Shown here: positions 1 through 10,811 of the stretch, in pieces
How the letters are laid out: each line of letters begins with the position of its first letter
Numbering within the stretch: the first letter of the stretch is position 1
From: an uncultured Anaerolineae bacterium
Lineage (GTDB): Bacteria; Chloroflexota; Anaerolineae; Promineifilales; Promineifilaceae
NCBI GenBank assembly: GCA_905479495.1
Contig: CAJQMR010000004.1
Location: forward strand, 1-64,000
DNA: 64,000 nt
Direction: 5' to 3'
The notes under the pieces: model-generated
What the model saw: only the letters and a program-made list of their open reading frames with translations
Told to the model about the DNA's origin: nothing
Database searches by the model: none
Translations under genes and position numbers: made by a program

Positions 1-267
1 AACGACAACGGCATTCCCATCATCACCAACGATATTCCCACCGTGGCCAAGGGTGGTGCGGTAGCTGTGGGTGGCTCTTTGCGGGAAGACGGCCGTCAGG
101 CTGGCGAAATTGCCAGTGGTTTCTTGGACGGCACGCTGGACCTGGCCACCACCGACATCCAGCAGGTGCAGGTCTTTGATTACTTCATCAACCAGGCTGG
201 TGCCGCCGCTCAGGGCATCGAACTGCCGCAGTCGCTCATTGACCGCGCCATCGACCAAACACCCTAA
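1..267 (+). CDS. ABC transporter substrate-binding protein, C-terminal part (ABC_sub_bind family)
   Basis: The reading frame is open from the window edge to the TAA at 265-267, giving the last 88 residues. The pattern fits the end of the ABC_sub_bind family (PF04392): a segment ending in Gly-Gly-Ala that alternates hydrophobic residues, a Gly-Arg-Gln-Ala-Gly helix start, a leucine-rich stretch, and a closing Asn-x-x-x-Ala-x-x-x-Gly-Ile-Glu-Leu-Pro segment. Such periplasmic or lipid-anchored proteins capture small ligands for an ABC importer. The signal peptide and the rest of the transporter lie outside the window. The next genes degrade aromatics, so an aromatic ligand is possible, but nothing here proves it. 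Confidence 0.75.
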   Translation, partial: NDNGIPIITNDIPTVAKGGAVAVGGSLREDGRQAGEIASGFLDGTLDLATTDIQQVQVFDYFINQAGAAAQGIELPQSLIDRAIDQTP

Positions 268-317
268 CGGCCAAACAGCCAACTGTAAGCTCTTGGTTTA
301 AGACGAAAGGCCGTAGA

Positions 318-361
318 TTTTATAGATGACACAGTTCCTAGAAGCTGTGTCATCTATAAAA
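318..361 (+). terminator. 17-bp perfect hairpin downstream of the ABC binding protein gene
   Basis: The arms TTTTATAGATGACACAG (318-334) and its exact complement (345-361) enclose a 10-nt loop. The hairpin lies 50 nt after the stop of the binding protein gene and 217 nt before the aldehyde dehydrogenase gene. The 3' arm ends in AAAA and no T run follows, so it may be a transcript-end stabiliser or a repeat rather than a classic intrinsic terminator. I see no gene or clear promoter in the rest of 268-578. Confidence 0.5.
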
Positions 362-578
362 TGTTTTCCGGTCTATTTGCTTATTGTCACGAAGGGCACT
401 GGCTCACTCCCGCATATCCTGGCGACACCTCCTGCAAAGTTGCCGTTGAACCAGGCATCTTTGCCCGACGCTTTGTTGATCTTGGCATGAATATATTCAA
501 GTGGGTAACGAGTCAAACGTACAACCCCTATTATCCATTTTTATAAGACCCTATTTTCTATCTATAAGGAAACACGCA

Positions 579-2027
579 ATGACAGTAACTAAATTTTTGA
601 TCAATGGCGAACCCGTTGATGCTCAAGACAAACGTACATTCAAGCGCCTCGACCCGGTGACCGGTGAAGTGGCTACTGAAGCGGCCGCTGCCTCTGTAGA
701 TGATGCATTAAAAGCCGTGGCGGCCGCCCAGGCGGCCTTTCCCGATTGGGCCAATGTGGCTCCCGACGAACGCCGCAAACTTTTGAACAAGGCATCTGAT
801 GTTTTGGAAGCCAGGACACAGGAGTTCATCGATCTGGGTATTGCCGAAACTGGCGCTACCGGACCTTGGATGGGCTTCAATGTCATGTTCGCAGCGCAGA
901 TGATTCGTGAAGCCGCTGCGATGGTAACCCAGGTGGGTGGAGAGATTATCCCCTCTGGCAAGCCAGGTACTTTTGCGATGGCTGTCGCCAAACCACTTGG
1001 CGTGTGCCTGGGTATAGCTCCGTGGAATGCGGCCGTTATCCTTGGCGTTCGGGCGGTAGCTATGCCGCTCGCCTGTGGCAATACGATGGTGCTCAAATCC
1101 TCAGAAATGTGCCCGGGTCTGCACCGCTTAATTGGTGATTGCTTTGCTGAAGCAGGTCTGCCAGCAGGCGTCCTGAACGTTATTTCCAACGCACCGGAAG
1201 ATGCCGCTGCTGTCGTGGAATCGCTCATTAAGGCACCTGAAGTGAAGCATGTCAATTTCACTGGCTCGACACGGGTCGGGCGCATTATTGGGCGGCTTGC
1301 TGGGGAGAATCTTAAGCCTGCACTCCTGGAATTAGGGGGCAAAGCGCCATTGGTTGTACTCGATGATGCAGACATAGATGCTGCGGTAAACGCGGCGGTC
1401 TTTGGTTGTTTTATGAATCAGGGCCAAATTTGCATGTCAACTGAGCGAATCATCCTTGATGAGAAGATTGCCGATGAGTTTACCGAGAAGTTTGCTGCCC
1501 GAGCAGCGGCCCTTCCTGCAGGCAATCCGCGCGGGCAGGTTGTGTTGGGGGGGCTCTGTATCCCTGGCGCTGGTGAAAAGATGGATGAATTGATTGCCGA
1601 TGCCAAGGAAAAGGGTGGCCAGATCATTGCTGGCGGTGGGCGTGATGGCGCTGTGCAGGAGGCTACGGTTGTTGACCGGGTCACCTCTGACATGCGTATT
1701 TACCAAGAAGAGAGCTTTGGTCCTGTCAAGCCCATCATCCGGGTTAACGGTGAGGATGAAGCGGTACGTGTGGCTAACGACACGGAATATGGTCTTTCCT
1801 CTGCTGTTTTCAGTCGTGACATCCGGCGGGCAATGGCTGTGGCCAACCGTATTGAGAGCGGTATTTGTCACATTAATGGCTCGACTGTCTTTGATGAGCC
1901 GCAGATGCCTTTTGGTGGGGCCAAGGCGTCTGGATACGGCCGTTTCGGGGGTAAGGCAGCGATTGCTCAGTTCACAAACTTGCGCTGGATCACCATTGAA
2001 GACCCGCACCAACATTATCCGATCTAA
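579..2027 (+). CDS. NAD(P)-dependent aldehyde dehydrogenase, vanillin/salicylaldehyde dehydrogenase-like
   Basis: This 482-residue protein belongs to the aldehyde dehydrogenase superfamily and would oxidise an aldehyde to the acid with NAD(P)+. Catalytic Cys285 lies in a Gly-Gln-Ile-Cys motif and general base Glu251 in Leu-Glu-Leu-Gly-Gly; their 34-residue spacing is the family standard. The Pro-Trp-Asn nucleotide-site motif and Phe-Thr-Gly-Ser-Thr are also present. The ATG at 579 is chosen because AAGGA precedes it by about 8 nt; the frame is open further upstream. The sequence most recalls vanillin or salicylaldehyde dehydrogenases, and the next gene is LigM-like, so vanillin to vanillate is a reasonable inference. 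The exact aldehyde is unproven. Confidence 0.85.
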   Translation: MTVTKFLINGEPVDAQDKRTFKRLDPVTGEVATEAAAASVDDALKAVAAAQAAFPDWANVAPDERRKLLNKASDVLEARTQEFIDLGIAETGATGPWMGFNVMFAAQMIREAAAMVTQVGGEIIPSGKPGTFAMAVAKPLGVCLGIAPWNAAVILGVRAVAMPLACGNTMVLKSSEMCPGLHRLIGDCFAEAGLPAGVLNVISNAPEDAAAVVESLIKAPEVKHVNFTGSTRVGRIIGRLAGENLKPALLELGGKAPLVVLDDADIDAAVNAAVFGCFMNQGQICMSTERIILDEKIADEFTEKFAARAAALPAGNPRGQVVLGGLCIPGAGEKMDELIADAKEKGGQIIAGGGRDGAVQEATVVDRVTSDMRIYQEESFGPVKPIIRVNGEDEAVRVANDTEYGLSSAVFSRDIRRAMAVANRIESGICHINGSTVFDEPQMPFGGAKASGYGRFGGKAAIAQFTNLRWITIEDPHQHYPI

Positions 2028-2113
2028 GTAAGCGGCCAACAATAACTTACCTGATTAGAAGGCCGCTTACTTCAAGCCGTCCGCACAATTCCAGTAATTT
2101 ATTTGCGGACGGC
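2026..2113 (+). terminator. Two tandem hairpins after the aldehyde dehydrogenase gene
   Basis: The first hairpin pairs AAGTAAGCGGCC (2026-2037, starting within the stop codon) with its exact complement at 2061-2072. The second pairs GCCGTCCGCA (2076-2085) with 2104-2113. Neither is followed by a T run. They separate the dehydrogenase gene from ligM and may attenuate read-through or protect the upstream message. Confidence 0.45.
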
Positions 2114-2129
2114 CACTAAGCAATAATGA

Positions 2130-3713
<1,584 letters not shown>

Positions 3714-3753
3714 TAAGGTTCTACAAGACATTCCTCGTTATGCAACCTGTTGA

Positions 3754-4944
<1,191 letters not shown>

Positions 4945-5206
4945 GGGATGCGTCGATACGGCCGTTTCCCCAAGCTAATTTGCTCCCTTAACACTTTCTG
5001 CTTAAAGGGAGCATCTTGACTTACAACCACAAAGCCAGCTTTGTCCAGTCTCGTCACCAGGACCTTGTCAGGTGAGTACCTGGCTTTAGTATTCACATCA
5101 TCTGGGTTACGGCCGTATCAAAATCCTCACTGCTACGGTTAATGTAGTGCAAAACCCAGCTGTGAAGCAAATCCAAACTACCCCACCCCCGTGATTGGCC
5201 CAAACA

Positions 5207-5401
5207 AACCGTTGCGTCGCGTCTGCTCAACAAAGCATCCAGAATACGCTGATTGAGCTCATGTTAGAAAAACCATATGAAAAAATCACCATTCAGGAGA
5301 TAATTGATCGGGAGAATGTGATTTTGCCGGAAACAAGCGCCGTTTTGTAGACTAGCGTGAAAGAAAAGTTCGCCCAACTTAAAGAACCAATCGAGGAATA
5401 A
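5207..5401 (+). pseudogene. Remnant of a TetR-family regulator (N-terminal helix-turn-helix only)
   Basis: The frame from about 5207 reads as the first helices of a TetR repressor: Ser-Ile-Gln-Asn-Thr-Leu-Ile-Glu-Leu-Met-Leu-Glu-Lys-Pro-Tyr-Glu-Lys-Ile-Thr-Ile, then Gln-Glu-Ile-Ile-Asp-Arg-Glu-Asn-Val. In intact proteins a Gly-x-Ser-x-x-x-Phe-Tyr recognition helix follows. Here the frame departs from the family and stops at 5348-5350. It then continues in frame for 16 more residues to the TAA at 5399-5401, just before panC. No good start codon exists. It may be what is left of the regulator of the adjacent aromatic genes. The rest of 4945-5206 holds no gene that I can see, only a weak hairpin near 4982-5011. 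Confidence 0.6.
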
Positions 5402-5404
5402 ACC

Positions 5405-6259
5405 ATGATTGTAACCAATAACATTGATGAGGTACGGCAACATCGCTGGGCCGAAGCTAAGCTTACTTGGGGATTGGTGCCGACAATGGGGTATTTGCAT
5501 GAGGGGCATTTATCGCTGGTGCAGCTTTCGTTAGCGGGGAATGATCGAACGGCCGTTACTATCTTTGTCAATCCCACCCAGTTTGCCCCCACCGAGGATT
5601 TAAGCAGCTATCCGCGCAATCTAGAAGGCGATCTGGCCTTGCTGGAAGCGGCCGGAGTCGATCTGGTCTTTACACCCAGCGACGCCATCATGTACCCGCC
5701 TGATTTCCAGACCACCATCACCCTGAGCCAAGTGACACAGCCGCTAGAAGGCAGCTCGCGCCCCAGTCATTTTGCCGGGGTGGCCACTGTTGTGGCCAAA
5801 TTGTTCAACATTGTGCAGCCCACGCGGGCCTACTTTGGCCAAAAGGATGCCCAGCAAACGATTGTGCTGCGCCAGCTGGTGCGCGATCTCAACTTTAATC
5901 TGGAAATGGTAATCGGCCCCACCAGGCGCGAGCCGGATGGCCTGGCGATGAGTTCGCGCAATGCCTTGCTGTCGGCGGAAAATCGGGCGGCGGCTCCGGT
6001 GTTGTTTCGCGCCTTGAACGCCGCCAAAACAGCGTATGAGACAGGCGAACGGTCTGGGGAAGCGCTGCGGCAAGTGATGCGGCAAACGATTACGGCCGTT
6101 CCTCAAGCCCGCATCGATTACGTCAGTGCCGCCGACCCGGGCACGCTGGCCGAGTTAGATGTGGTGGTGGATGGGGTTTTGTTGTCAACGGCCGTATTTT
6201 TCGGCCAAACCCGACTCATTGACAACATTTTGATAGAAGCCACAGAGGACACAGAGTGA
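5405..6259 (+). CDS. panC: Pantoate--beta-alanine ligase (pantothenate synthetase)
   Basis: PanC joins pantoate and beta-alanine with ATP to make pantothenate, the coenzyme A precursor. The 284-residue protein has the adenylate-forming HxGH signature in Pro-Thr-Met-Gly-Tyr-Leu-His-Glu-Gly-His near residue 25, and the Met-Ser-Ser-Arg-Asn loop near residue 180. A GAGGA site lies 8 nt before the ATG. panB and panD are not adjacent. The last residues (Glu-Asp-Thr-Glu) are encoded by CACAGAGGACACAGAG, a short repeat seen again intergenically near 59910, so the C-terminus may have been extended by repeat DNA. Confidence 0.95.
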   Translation: MIVTNNIDEVRQHRWAEAKLTWGLVPTMGYLHEGHLSLVQLSLAGNDRTAVTIFVNPTQFAPTEDLSSYPRNLEGDLALLEAAGVDLVFTPSDAIMYPPDFQTTITLSQVTQPLEGSSRPSHFAGVATVVAKLFNIVQPTRAYFGQKDAQQTIVLRQLVRDLNFNLEMVIGPTRREPDGLAMSSRNALLSAENRAAAPVLFRALNAAKTAYETGERSGEALRQVMRQTITAVPQARIDYVSAADPGTLAELDVVVDGVLLSTAVFFGQTRLIDNILIEATEDTE

Positions 6260-6263
6260 ACCT

Positions 6264-6325
6264 GGTGCCTGGCACTGGTCTTAAGGTCTCAATCGTGAAA
6301 CACCGGTTGACCAGTGCCAGGCACC
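6264..6325. repeat. 17-bp inverted repeat between convergent panC and gpmI
   Basis: GGTGCCTGGCACTGGTC (6264-6280) pairs perfectly with 6309-6325 across a 28-nt loop. It lies between the convergent stops of panC and gpmI and could act as a bidirectional terminator. GTGCCTGGCAC is itself nearly palindromic, and a partial copy (GTGCCTACAAAAGTGCCAGG) starts near 19742 at the end of another gene, which points to a dispersed element. Confidence 0.7.
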
Positions 6326-6330
6326 GCCAA

Positions 6331-7860
6331 TTAATCGACTAAACTACGACCGGTCATTTCTGGCGGTTGCTCGACGCCCATCAAATCAAGGATCGTGGGG
6401 GCTACATCGGCCAGAATGCCGCGTGGGCGCAGCCAGATGGGATCATTACAAATCACAAAAAAGGAAACCGGCTGGGTCGTGTGGTAGGTATGCGGCTCAC
6501 CGGATTTTTCGTTGATCATGACTTCACAGTTGCCGTGATCAGCCGTGACCAGCGCTGCTCCACCCTTCTGCACAATCGCCTCTACCAGTCGCCCGGCACA
6601 TTCATCCACCGCTTCCACAGCACGAACGGCTGCTTCCAGCACGCCCGTATGCCCCACCATGTCAGGGTTGGCAAAGTTCACCAGAATGAAATCATCATCA
6701 TGCTCTTTTAACCGCTGGAGCACCGCTTCCGTCAGCTCATAGGCGCTCATCTCTGGCTGCAAATCGTACGTTGCAACTTTGGGCGAAGGTTGCAAATGGC
6801 GCGTTTCGCCCGGGAAGGGCGTCTCATCGCCACCATTGAAGAAGTAAGTAACATGGGCATATTTTTCCGTCTCAGCCGCATGGAACTGCTTTAAGCCAGC
6901 CTTGCTCACAACTTCGGCCAGCACATTGCTTAGCTCCACATCAGGAAAAACAACGTCTACCGGAAAGTTGTCTTCGTAATTGGTCATCGTCACCAGGTGT
7001 AGATCGGGGATAAATTCACGATCGAAGCCATCAAAATCTTCAAAGGCAAAACATTGTACCGGTTGGCGCATCCGGTCGGCCCGGAAATTATAGAAGATGA
7101 GGCAGTCGCCGGGGGCTACCGTCACGTCTTTGTCGCCCACGTCGATGGCTACGGGTAAGGTAAACTCATCCGTCACCCCGTTGCTATACGAATTTTCTAG
7201 CGCGGCGGAGGCAGAAACGGCCGTTGCTCCCTCGTGCCCTTCATGATTGGCGATGACCTGATAGCCCATCTCGGTACGCGGCCACCGCTTGTCCCGATCC
7301 ATGGTGTAATAACGGCCGCATATCGAAGCAATCACGCCAGGATGATCAGCCAGATAAGCTTCCAATTTTTGCACAAAGCCAATACCACTTTGTGGCGGTG
7401 TGTCACGGCCATCGGTAATCAAATGCACAATTGGCTCGATGCCCGCCTCTTCAGCCAGCTTCAGCAAAGCATAAAGATGATCTTGGTGGCTGTGGACGCC
7501 CCCATTGCCCAACAGGCCGATCAGATGCAGCTTGTTGTTGTTTTCTTTGACCTGGGCCACAGCATTGCGCAGCACCTCTTGCTGGGCAAAACGATCTTCT
7601 TGAATGGCCAAATTGATGCGGGTTAAATCCTGATAAACAATGCGTCCAGCACCCAGGTTAAGGTGGCCCACTTCCGAGTTGCCCATTTGCCCATCAGGCA
7701 AGCCAACGGCCTGCCCAGAAGCATCGACGACGGCGCGCTCCCGGCTGTGCAGCCAGCTCTGGTAATTGGGCGTACGCGCCTGTACCACGGCGTTACCATG
7801 CTCCATTTCACGAATCCCCCATCCATCTAAAATGATGAGGGCTACTGGTTTATAGCTCAT
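6331..7860 (-). CDS. gpmI: 2,3-bisphosphoglycerate-independent phosphoglycerate mutase
   Basis: GpmI interconverts 3- and 2-phosphoglycerate in glycolysis through a phosphoserine intermediate and two Mn ions. The 509-residue length is typical. Metal-site motifs are Leu-Asp-Gly-Trp-Gly near the N-terminus and Thr-Ala-Asp-His-Gly-Asn-Cys-Glu near the C-terminus. The nucleophilic Ser is in Gly-Asn-Ser-Glu-Val-Gly-His near residue 62. The Thr-Asp-Gly-Arg-Asp-Thr-Pro-Pro motif of the mutase domain is present. The ATG at 7860 has AAGGAG 8 nt upstream; an in-frame start 39 nt further out lacks a ribosome site. It is transcribed alone, convergent to panC. Confidence 0.96.
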   Translation of the reverse strand: MSYKPVALIILDGWGIREMEHGNAVVQARTPNYQSWLHSRERAVVDASGQAVGLPDGQMGNSEVGHLNLGAGRIVYQDLTRINLAIQEDRFAQQEVLRNAVAQVKENNNKLHLIGLLGNGGVHSHQDHLYALLKLAEEAGIEPIVHLITDGRDTPPQSGIGFVQKLEAYLADHPGVIASICGRYYTMDRDKRWPRTEMGYQVIANHEGHEGATAVSASAALENSYSNGVTDEFTLPVAIDVGDKDVTVAPGDCLIFYNFRADRMRQPVQCFAFEDFDGFDREFIPDLHLVTMTNYEDNFPVDVVFPDVELSNVLAEVVSKAGLKQFHAAETEKYAHVTYFFNGGDETPFPGETRHLQPSPKVATYDLQPEMSAYELTEAVLQRLKEHDDDFILVNFANPDMVGHTGVLEAAVRAVEAVDECAGRLVEAIVQKGGAALVTADHGNCEVMINEKSGEPHTYHTTQPVSFFVICNDPIWLRPRGILADVAPTILDLMGVEQPPEMTGRSLVD

Positions 7861-8007
7861 TAGAAACTCCTTTCGCTGTACCACTATGCCCCCATTCAAA
7901 AGAGCGTTGAACGGTTGGCAAAGTGATTTCAGTTAAATGTTAAACAGTGGAAAAACAGGTGATTGAAGTGTACTTGAGAAGTGGGGTTTGTTCAATTGAG
8001 AGAAAAG

Positions 8008-8038
8008 AAAAACGACAGGCCAATGACCTGTCGTTTTT
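8008..8038 (-). terminator. Intrinsic terminator of tRNA-Asn
   Basis: A 12-bp stem (8008-8019 with 8027-8038, core CGACAGG/CCTGTCG) has a 7-nt loop. On the minus strand it begins 2 nt after the tRNA 3' end and runs into TTTTTCTTTT, a good Rho-independent terminator. Confidence 0.85.
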
Positions 8039-8040
8039 AG

Positions 8041-8112
8041 CTCCTCAGGTTGGATTCGAACCAACAACCCCGCGGTTAACAGCCGCGTGCTCTGCCGTTG
8101 AGCTACTGAGGA
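8041..8112 (-). tRNA. tRNA-Asn (anticodon GTT)
   Basis: The 72-nt minus-strand sequence folds as a cloverleaf. The acceptor stem is TCCTCAG/CTGAGGA with discriminator G. The D arm has AGCTCAACGGCAGAGC, the anticodon stem-loop has CTGTTAA with anticodon GTT, and the T arm has GGTTCGAATCC. CCA is not encoded. A consensus promoter lies just upstream and a terminator just downstream, so it is a single-gene transcript. Confidence 0.97.
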
Positions 8113-8126
8113 ATGCAGCGTGCGGA

Positions 8127-8154
8127 ATTATAACAAAACAGATACCAGTGTCAA
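8127..8154 (-). promoter_or_regulatory. Sigma-70 promoter of tRNA-Asn (TTGACA-16-TATAAT)
   Basis: On the minus strand a perfect -35 TTGACA (8154-8149), a 16-bp spacer and a perfect -10 TATAAT (8132-8127) place the start of transcription near 8120, about 8 nt before the mature tRNA 5' end. Confidence 0.85.
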
Positions 8155-8322
8155 GCAAAATTTTGCCGATGTCCACTTCATTTAGGACATAAATCCTCCC
8201 GACCTGACGATTCGCCCAGTAAAAACAGTTATATGGGAAAACGGCCGTTGCCCCACATTCGTCGCACAGCTAGACTATCTACTGTACAAGAACAGGACAC
8301 CACTGCGAGATAAATTCAAACA

Positions 8323-8787
8323 ATGGATGAAAAATTAGAGCACAAATTTATTCATTTTGAAACCGACCACCTACTAAATAAATGGGGTTTTGCCGACGGT
8401 GAGCTTCTGGCAGATTTCCTGCGCAAAAATGGGTATGACCATTTAGACGAGGCGAGTGAGGAATGGTATCAATTTGCGCGGCGGGTGCTGTGTGAAGTGG
8501 TGGAATGTTTTGTCTGCCCCCAAATTAACAATGCGATCAAACCATACCGCATGCTCACCAGCCACAATCCGATCCGCGTGTACGAAGTAGACGGCCGTCA
8601 CGTCACCGACTATGCAACCCCACCTACCCTGCAACCGCTCACCGTTTCTGTACCAAAGAAGGTGATTTTGGAAACGGCCGTTCACCTTTACGCTGCCAGA
8701 TTCAGCCCCACAGGCGAGATTGTTTCTTACATGGTTCGGTCTGAGTGGGGAACGGCCGTAGCCCTGCAACACGGTTGGGATACATAG
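8323..8787 (+). CDS. Hypothetical protein, 154 residues
   Basis: I do not recognise this family. It is a soluble acidic protein with no signal peptide or membrane span. The N-terminal part is helical (His-Leu-Leu-Asn-Lys-Trp-Gly-Phe-Ala-Asp-Gly-Glu), then comes a Cys-Glu-Val-Val-Glu-Cys-Phe-Val-Cys-Pro segment with three close cysteines, and the C-terminal half looks beta-rich. Three ACGGCCGT copies lie in the reading frame. The ATG at 8323 lacks a clear ribosome site. It stands alone, with tRNA-Asn behind it and an MFS gene ahead on the same strand. Coding status is supported by length and by amino-acid composition that looks protein-like. Confidence 0.6.
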   Translation: MDEKLEHKFIHFETDHLLNKWGFADGELLADFLRKNGYDHLDEASEEWYQFARRVLCEVVECFVCPQINNAIKPYRMLTSHNPIRVYEVDGRHVTDYATPPTLQPLTVSVPKKVILETAVHLYAARFSPTGEIVSYMVRSEWGTAVALQHGWDT

Positions 8788-8930
8788 AGCAAGATGAAAC
8801 TTCATGCTACCGACAGCCAAGACTTATCTGGCAGAGCCACCGCCTAAAATCTACATTGCTGAATCTGAACAGTCGGGTACACTTTGCCTCGATTTACATA
8901 CCAACACCACACAGCAACAGGACAATCTAC

Positions 8931-10163
8931 ATGAACATATCCGCCTCGGCTTCTGGCAAACTGGTCACAGAACGCTCCCGCAGCTTCCGCTACCTGATGT
9001 TTGGTATGCTCTACTTTGTCCAGGGCATCATCGTGGCCTTTACGGGCAATTTTGCCAAGCCATACCTCAATAGCTTCAACATTGACGCGGATCTGATTGG
9101 CCTGCTGTTTACCCTGCTGCTGGTCCCCTTCATCTTCAAAATCTTCTACGGCATGTTGAGCGACCGGGTGAACCTGTTTGGGCGCGGCCACCGGCTGCCT
9201 TACATTGTTGTGGCCCTCATCATCAGCATGGCAGGCATCTTTTTGGCAGGCTTCATCAATCCCGGTGAAAATTACCCCCTCTTCCTCATCCTCATTTTGG
9301 CCGCTTCCTTTGCCGTTGCCCTCTTCGACACCACGGCCGATGCCCTGGCAGTAGATATTACGCCTCTGGCAGAACAAAGCCGCGTGCAAAGCATCATGAC
9401 CAGCGGGCGGGCCATTGGCATCATTGTCATGTCTTTGCTTATTGGCTGGATTGCTTCGGCGCTGGGCTACTTTTGGGTGTTTATGATCATCGCCTTGCTG
9501 ATGGCCGTCCCCCTCTTTTGGGTGCTCCAGGTGCAGGAGCCAGCGCGTGACATCACCAAGCCCACGTTTGAATGGCGCGCCTTCCGCGCTTTGCTGTCAC
9601 CACAATACCTTATTTTTGCCGCCTACGGCATTTTGTCCTGGATCGCCTACCAGGGCATTGAAGGGTTGGTGACGTTTTATATGAGTGAAAAATTGGGGGC
9701 AGTGGAAACGCAAATCGGCACCTACGGCGCACTAAAAGGCATTGGCACAGTCATAGGGGCATTGGCCACCAGTTGGCTGATTGCTCGCACCAGCCGCCGC
9801 ACGACTGCCATGATTGTCGCTGGATTGGTTTCTGTTGGGGGAGTGGTGTTTAGTTTTGCCGGATCGATTACGGCCGTTCTCACTCTCGCTCTCTTCTGGG
9901 GCATTGTCCTGGGGCTGCACTGGACCACCTACATGGTCCTCTCCATGACCCGCACCGACGCGCGTATTGCCGGTTCCATGTTTGCCATCTCCATGGCCGT
10001 CTCCAACATCGGCTCCGCCATTGGCGATGGCGTGTCTACCGGCCTCACAGACAACATCGGGTTTATCAACGTTTTCCGCGCCTTGGCAATGCTCAATTTA
10101 TTTGTCCTGCCGCTGCTGCTGGGTGTGTTTCGCCTGGCACCCCCTGTAGAAATATCTGAGTAA
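8931..10163 (+). CDS. Major facilitator superfamily transporter, AmpG/BT1-like
   Basis: This 410-residue polytopic membrane protein has about 12 hydrophobic segments. Typical MFS features include an Asp-Arg-Val motif after segment 2 (Gly-Met-Leu-Ser-Asp-Arg), and Asp-Thr-Thr-Ala-Asp-Ala-Leu-Ala-Val-Asp in segment 4, which recalls the AmpG and folate-biopterin (BT1) branches. The substrate cannot be read from sequence. The ATG at 8931 is preceded by AGGAC at 8-nt spacing; the longer frame upstream encodes no membrane-like or conserved residues. No partner gene suggests its job. Confidence 0.8.
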   Translation: MNISASASGKLVTERSRSFRYLMFGMLYFVQGIIVAFTGNFAKPYLNSFNIDADLIGLLFTLLLVPFIFKIFYGMLSDRVNLFGRGHRLPYIVVALIISMAGIFLAGFINPGENYPLFLILILAASFAVALFDTTADALAVDITPLAEQSRVQSIMTSGRAIGIIVMSLLIGWIASALGYFWVFMIIALLMAVPLFWVLQVQEPARDITKPTFEWRAFRALLSPQYLIFAAYGILSWIAYQGIEGLVTFYMSEKLGAVETQIGTYGALKGIGTVIGALATSWLIARTSRRTTAMIVAGLVSVGGVVFSFAGSITAVLTLALFWGIVLGLHWTTYMVLSMTRTDARIAGSMFAISMAVSNIGSAIGDGVSTGLTDNIGFINVFRALAMLNLFVLPLLLGVFRLAPPVEISE

Positions 10164-10200
10164 AGGCAACGGCCGTTGCCCTAAAACAAAACTGGGCTGC

Positions 10201-10446
10201 GTGACAAAAAATACGGCCGGCACAGGCTTGCGCGTGACAGATTTGGTATTTGCCCACATCTTCCACAAACGAACCGCTGATGAAGTCGCTACGGACTACA
10301 ACATTTCACTGGCGCAAGTTTATGCGTCACTTGTTTATTATTATCAGCATAAAGCCGAATTGGATGAAAATATTCGGCAGCAAATAGCTAACGTGCGCAA
10401 AGCCAAGGAAGAATATTCTAGTGGCCAGCCTTCGCTTTTATCTTGA
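10201..10446 (+). CDS. DUF433-family antitoxin-like protein
   Basis: The 81-residue product carries the DUF433 (VapB-like) pattern: Gly-Thr-Gly-Leu-Arg-Val-Thr-Asp-Leu, then Thr-Ala-Asp-Glu-Val-Ala-Thr-Asp-Tyr-Asn-Ile-Ser, then Val-Tyr-Ala-Ser-Leu-Val-Tyr-Tyr-Tyr. This is a small winged-helix-like domain that usually precedes a DUF5615 PIN-like toxin. The start is taken as GTG 10201 and is uncertain because the frame stays open upstream. A truncated toxin frame overlaps its 3' end, so this is probably the surviving half of a decayed toxin-antitoxin pair. Confidence 0.65.
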   Translation: MTKNTAGTGLRVTDLVFAHIFHKRTADEVATDYNISLAQVYASLVYYYQHKAELDENIRQQIANVRKAKEEYSSGQPSLLS

Positions 10447-10552
10447 TGAGAACGTGCCAGTTCAAGTTACCTTCCAATTGAGTTCATGTAATTTTGAGAA
10501 TACGGCCCGCGCCAATAACGACACGGTACGGTGTGACAACCCTTTCCAGTAA
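10421..10552 (+). pseudogene. Truncated DUF5615 (PIN-like) toxin
   Basis: A GTG at 10421 overlaps the end of the antitoxin gene and opens with Leu-Arg-Phe-Tyr-Leu-Asp-Glu-Asn-Val-Pro, the hallmark first strand of DUF5615 toxins with its catalytic Asp. After about 20 residues the family pattern is lost and the frame stops at 10550-10552 (43 codons), where intact toxins have about 110-120. The toxin is therefore almost certainly inactive. The overlap geometry is typical of such pairs. Confidence 0.6.
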
Positions 10553-10682
10553 TTTGATTTTGTTTGACACAGAACCTCTTGAGAAACGCTCTAAATTTGT
10601 TTATACTGCCTCCATTCAGCAATGAATGCCGGTGAGGGGGAATATGCTGCCAGTGTTCAGCCTAATACCCTAATTTTCAGGA

Positions 10683-10790
10683 TATGCCGACAGTTGCGCA
10701 GCATTTTTACCGTGTACGGGTGGTTATGCCGAAAAATGCGCAGCATAACACGAATTTAAGGGATTTATGCCGAATAGCATTCGGCATAAT
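10683..10790. repeat. Cluster of ATGCCGA/TGCGCAGCAT repeats with a strong hairpin
   Basis: ATGCCGA occurs three times (near 10684, 10726 and 10767) and TGCGCAGCAT twice. The last copy forms an 11-bp hairpin, TTATGCCGAAT (10765-10775) with 10779-10789 and a 3-nt loop. It lies 22 bp past the stop of the minus-strand M20 peptidase gene and may serve as its transcript end. I see no other gene in 10553-10811. Confidence 0.5.
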
Positions 10791-10811
10791 TAATAGTTAG
10801 GCGGGCAAATT

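Noticed and set aside
361-546. 61-codon frame after the first hairpin
   Set aside because: It starts at the hairpin edge, has no ribosome site and no protein-like features.
7947-8192. 81-codon plus-strand frame with a Gln-Val-Gly-Phe-Glu-Pro motif
   Set aside because: It reads through tRNA-Asn in reverse; this peptide is a familiar tRNA artefact.
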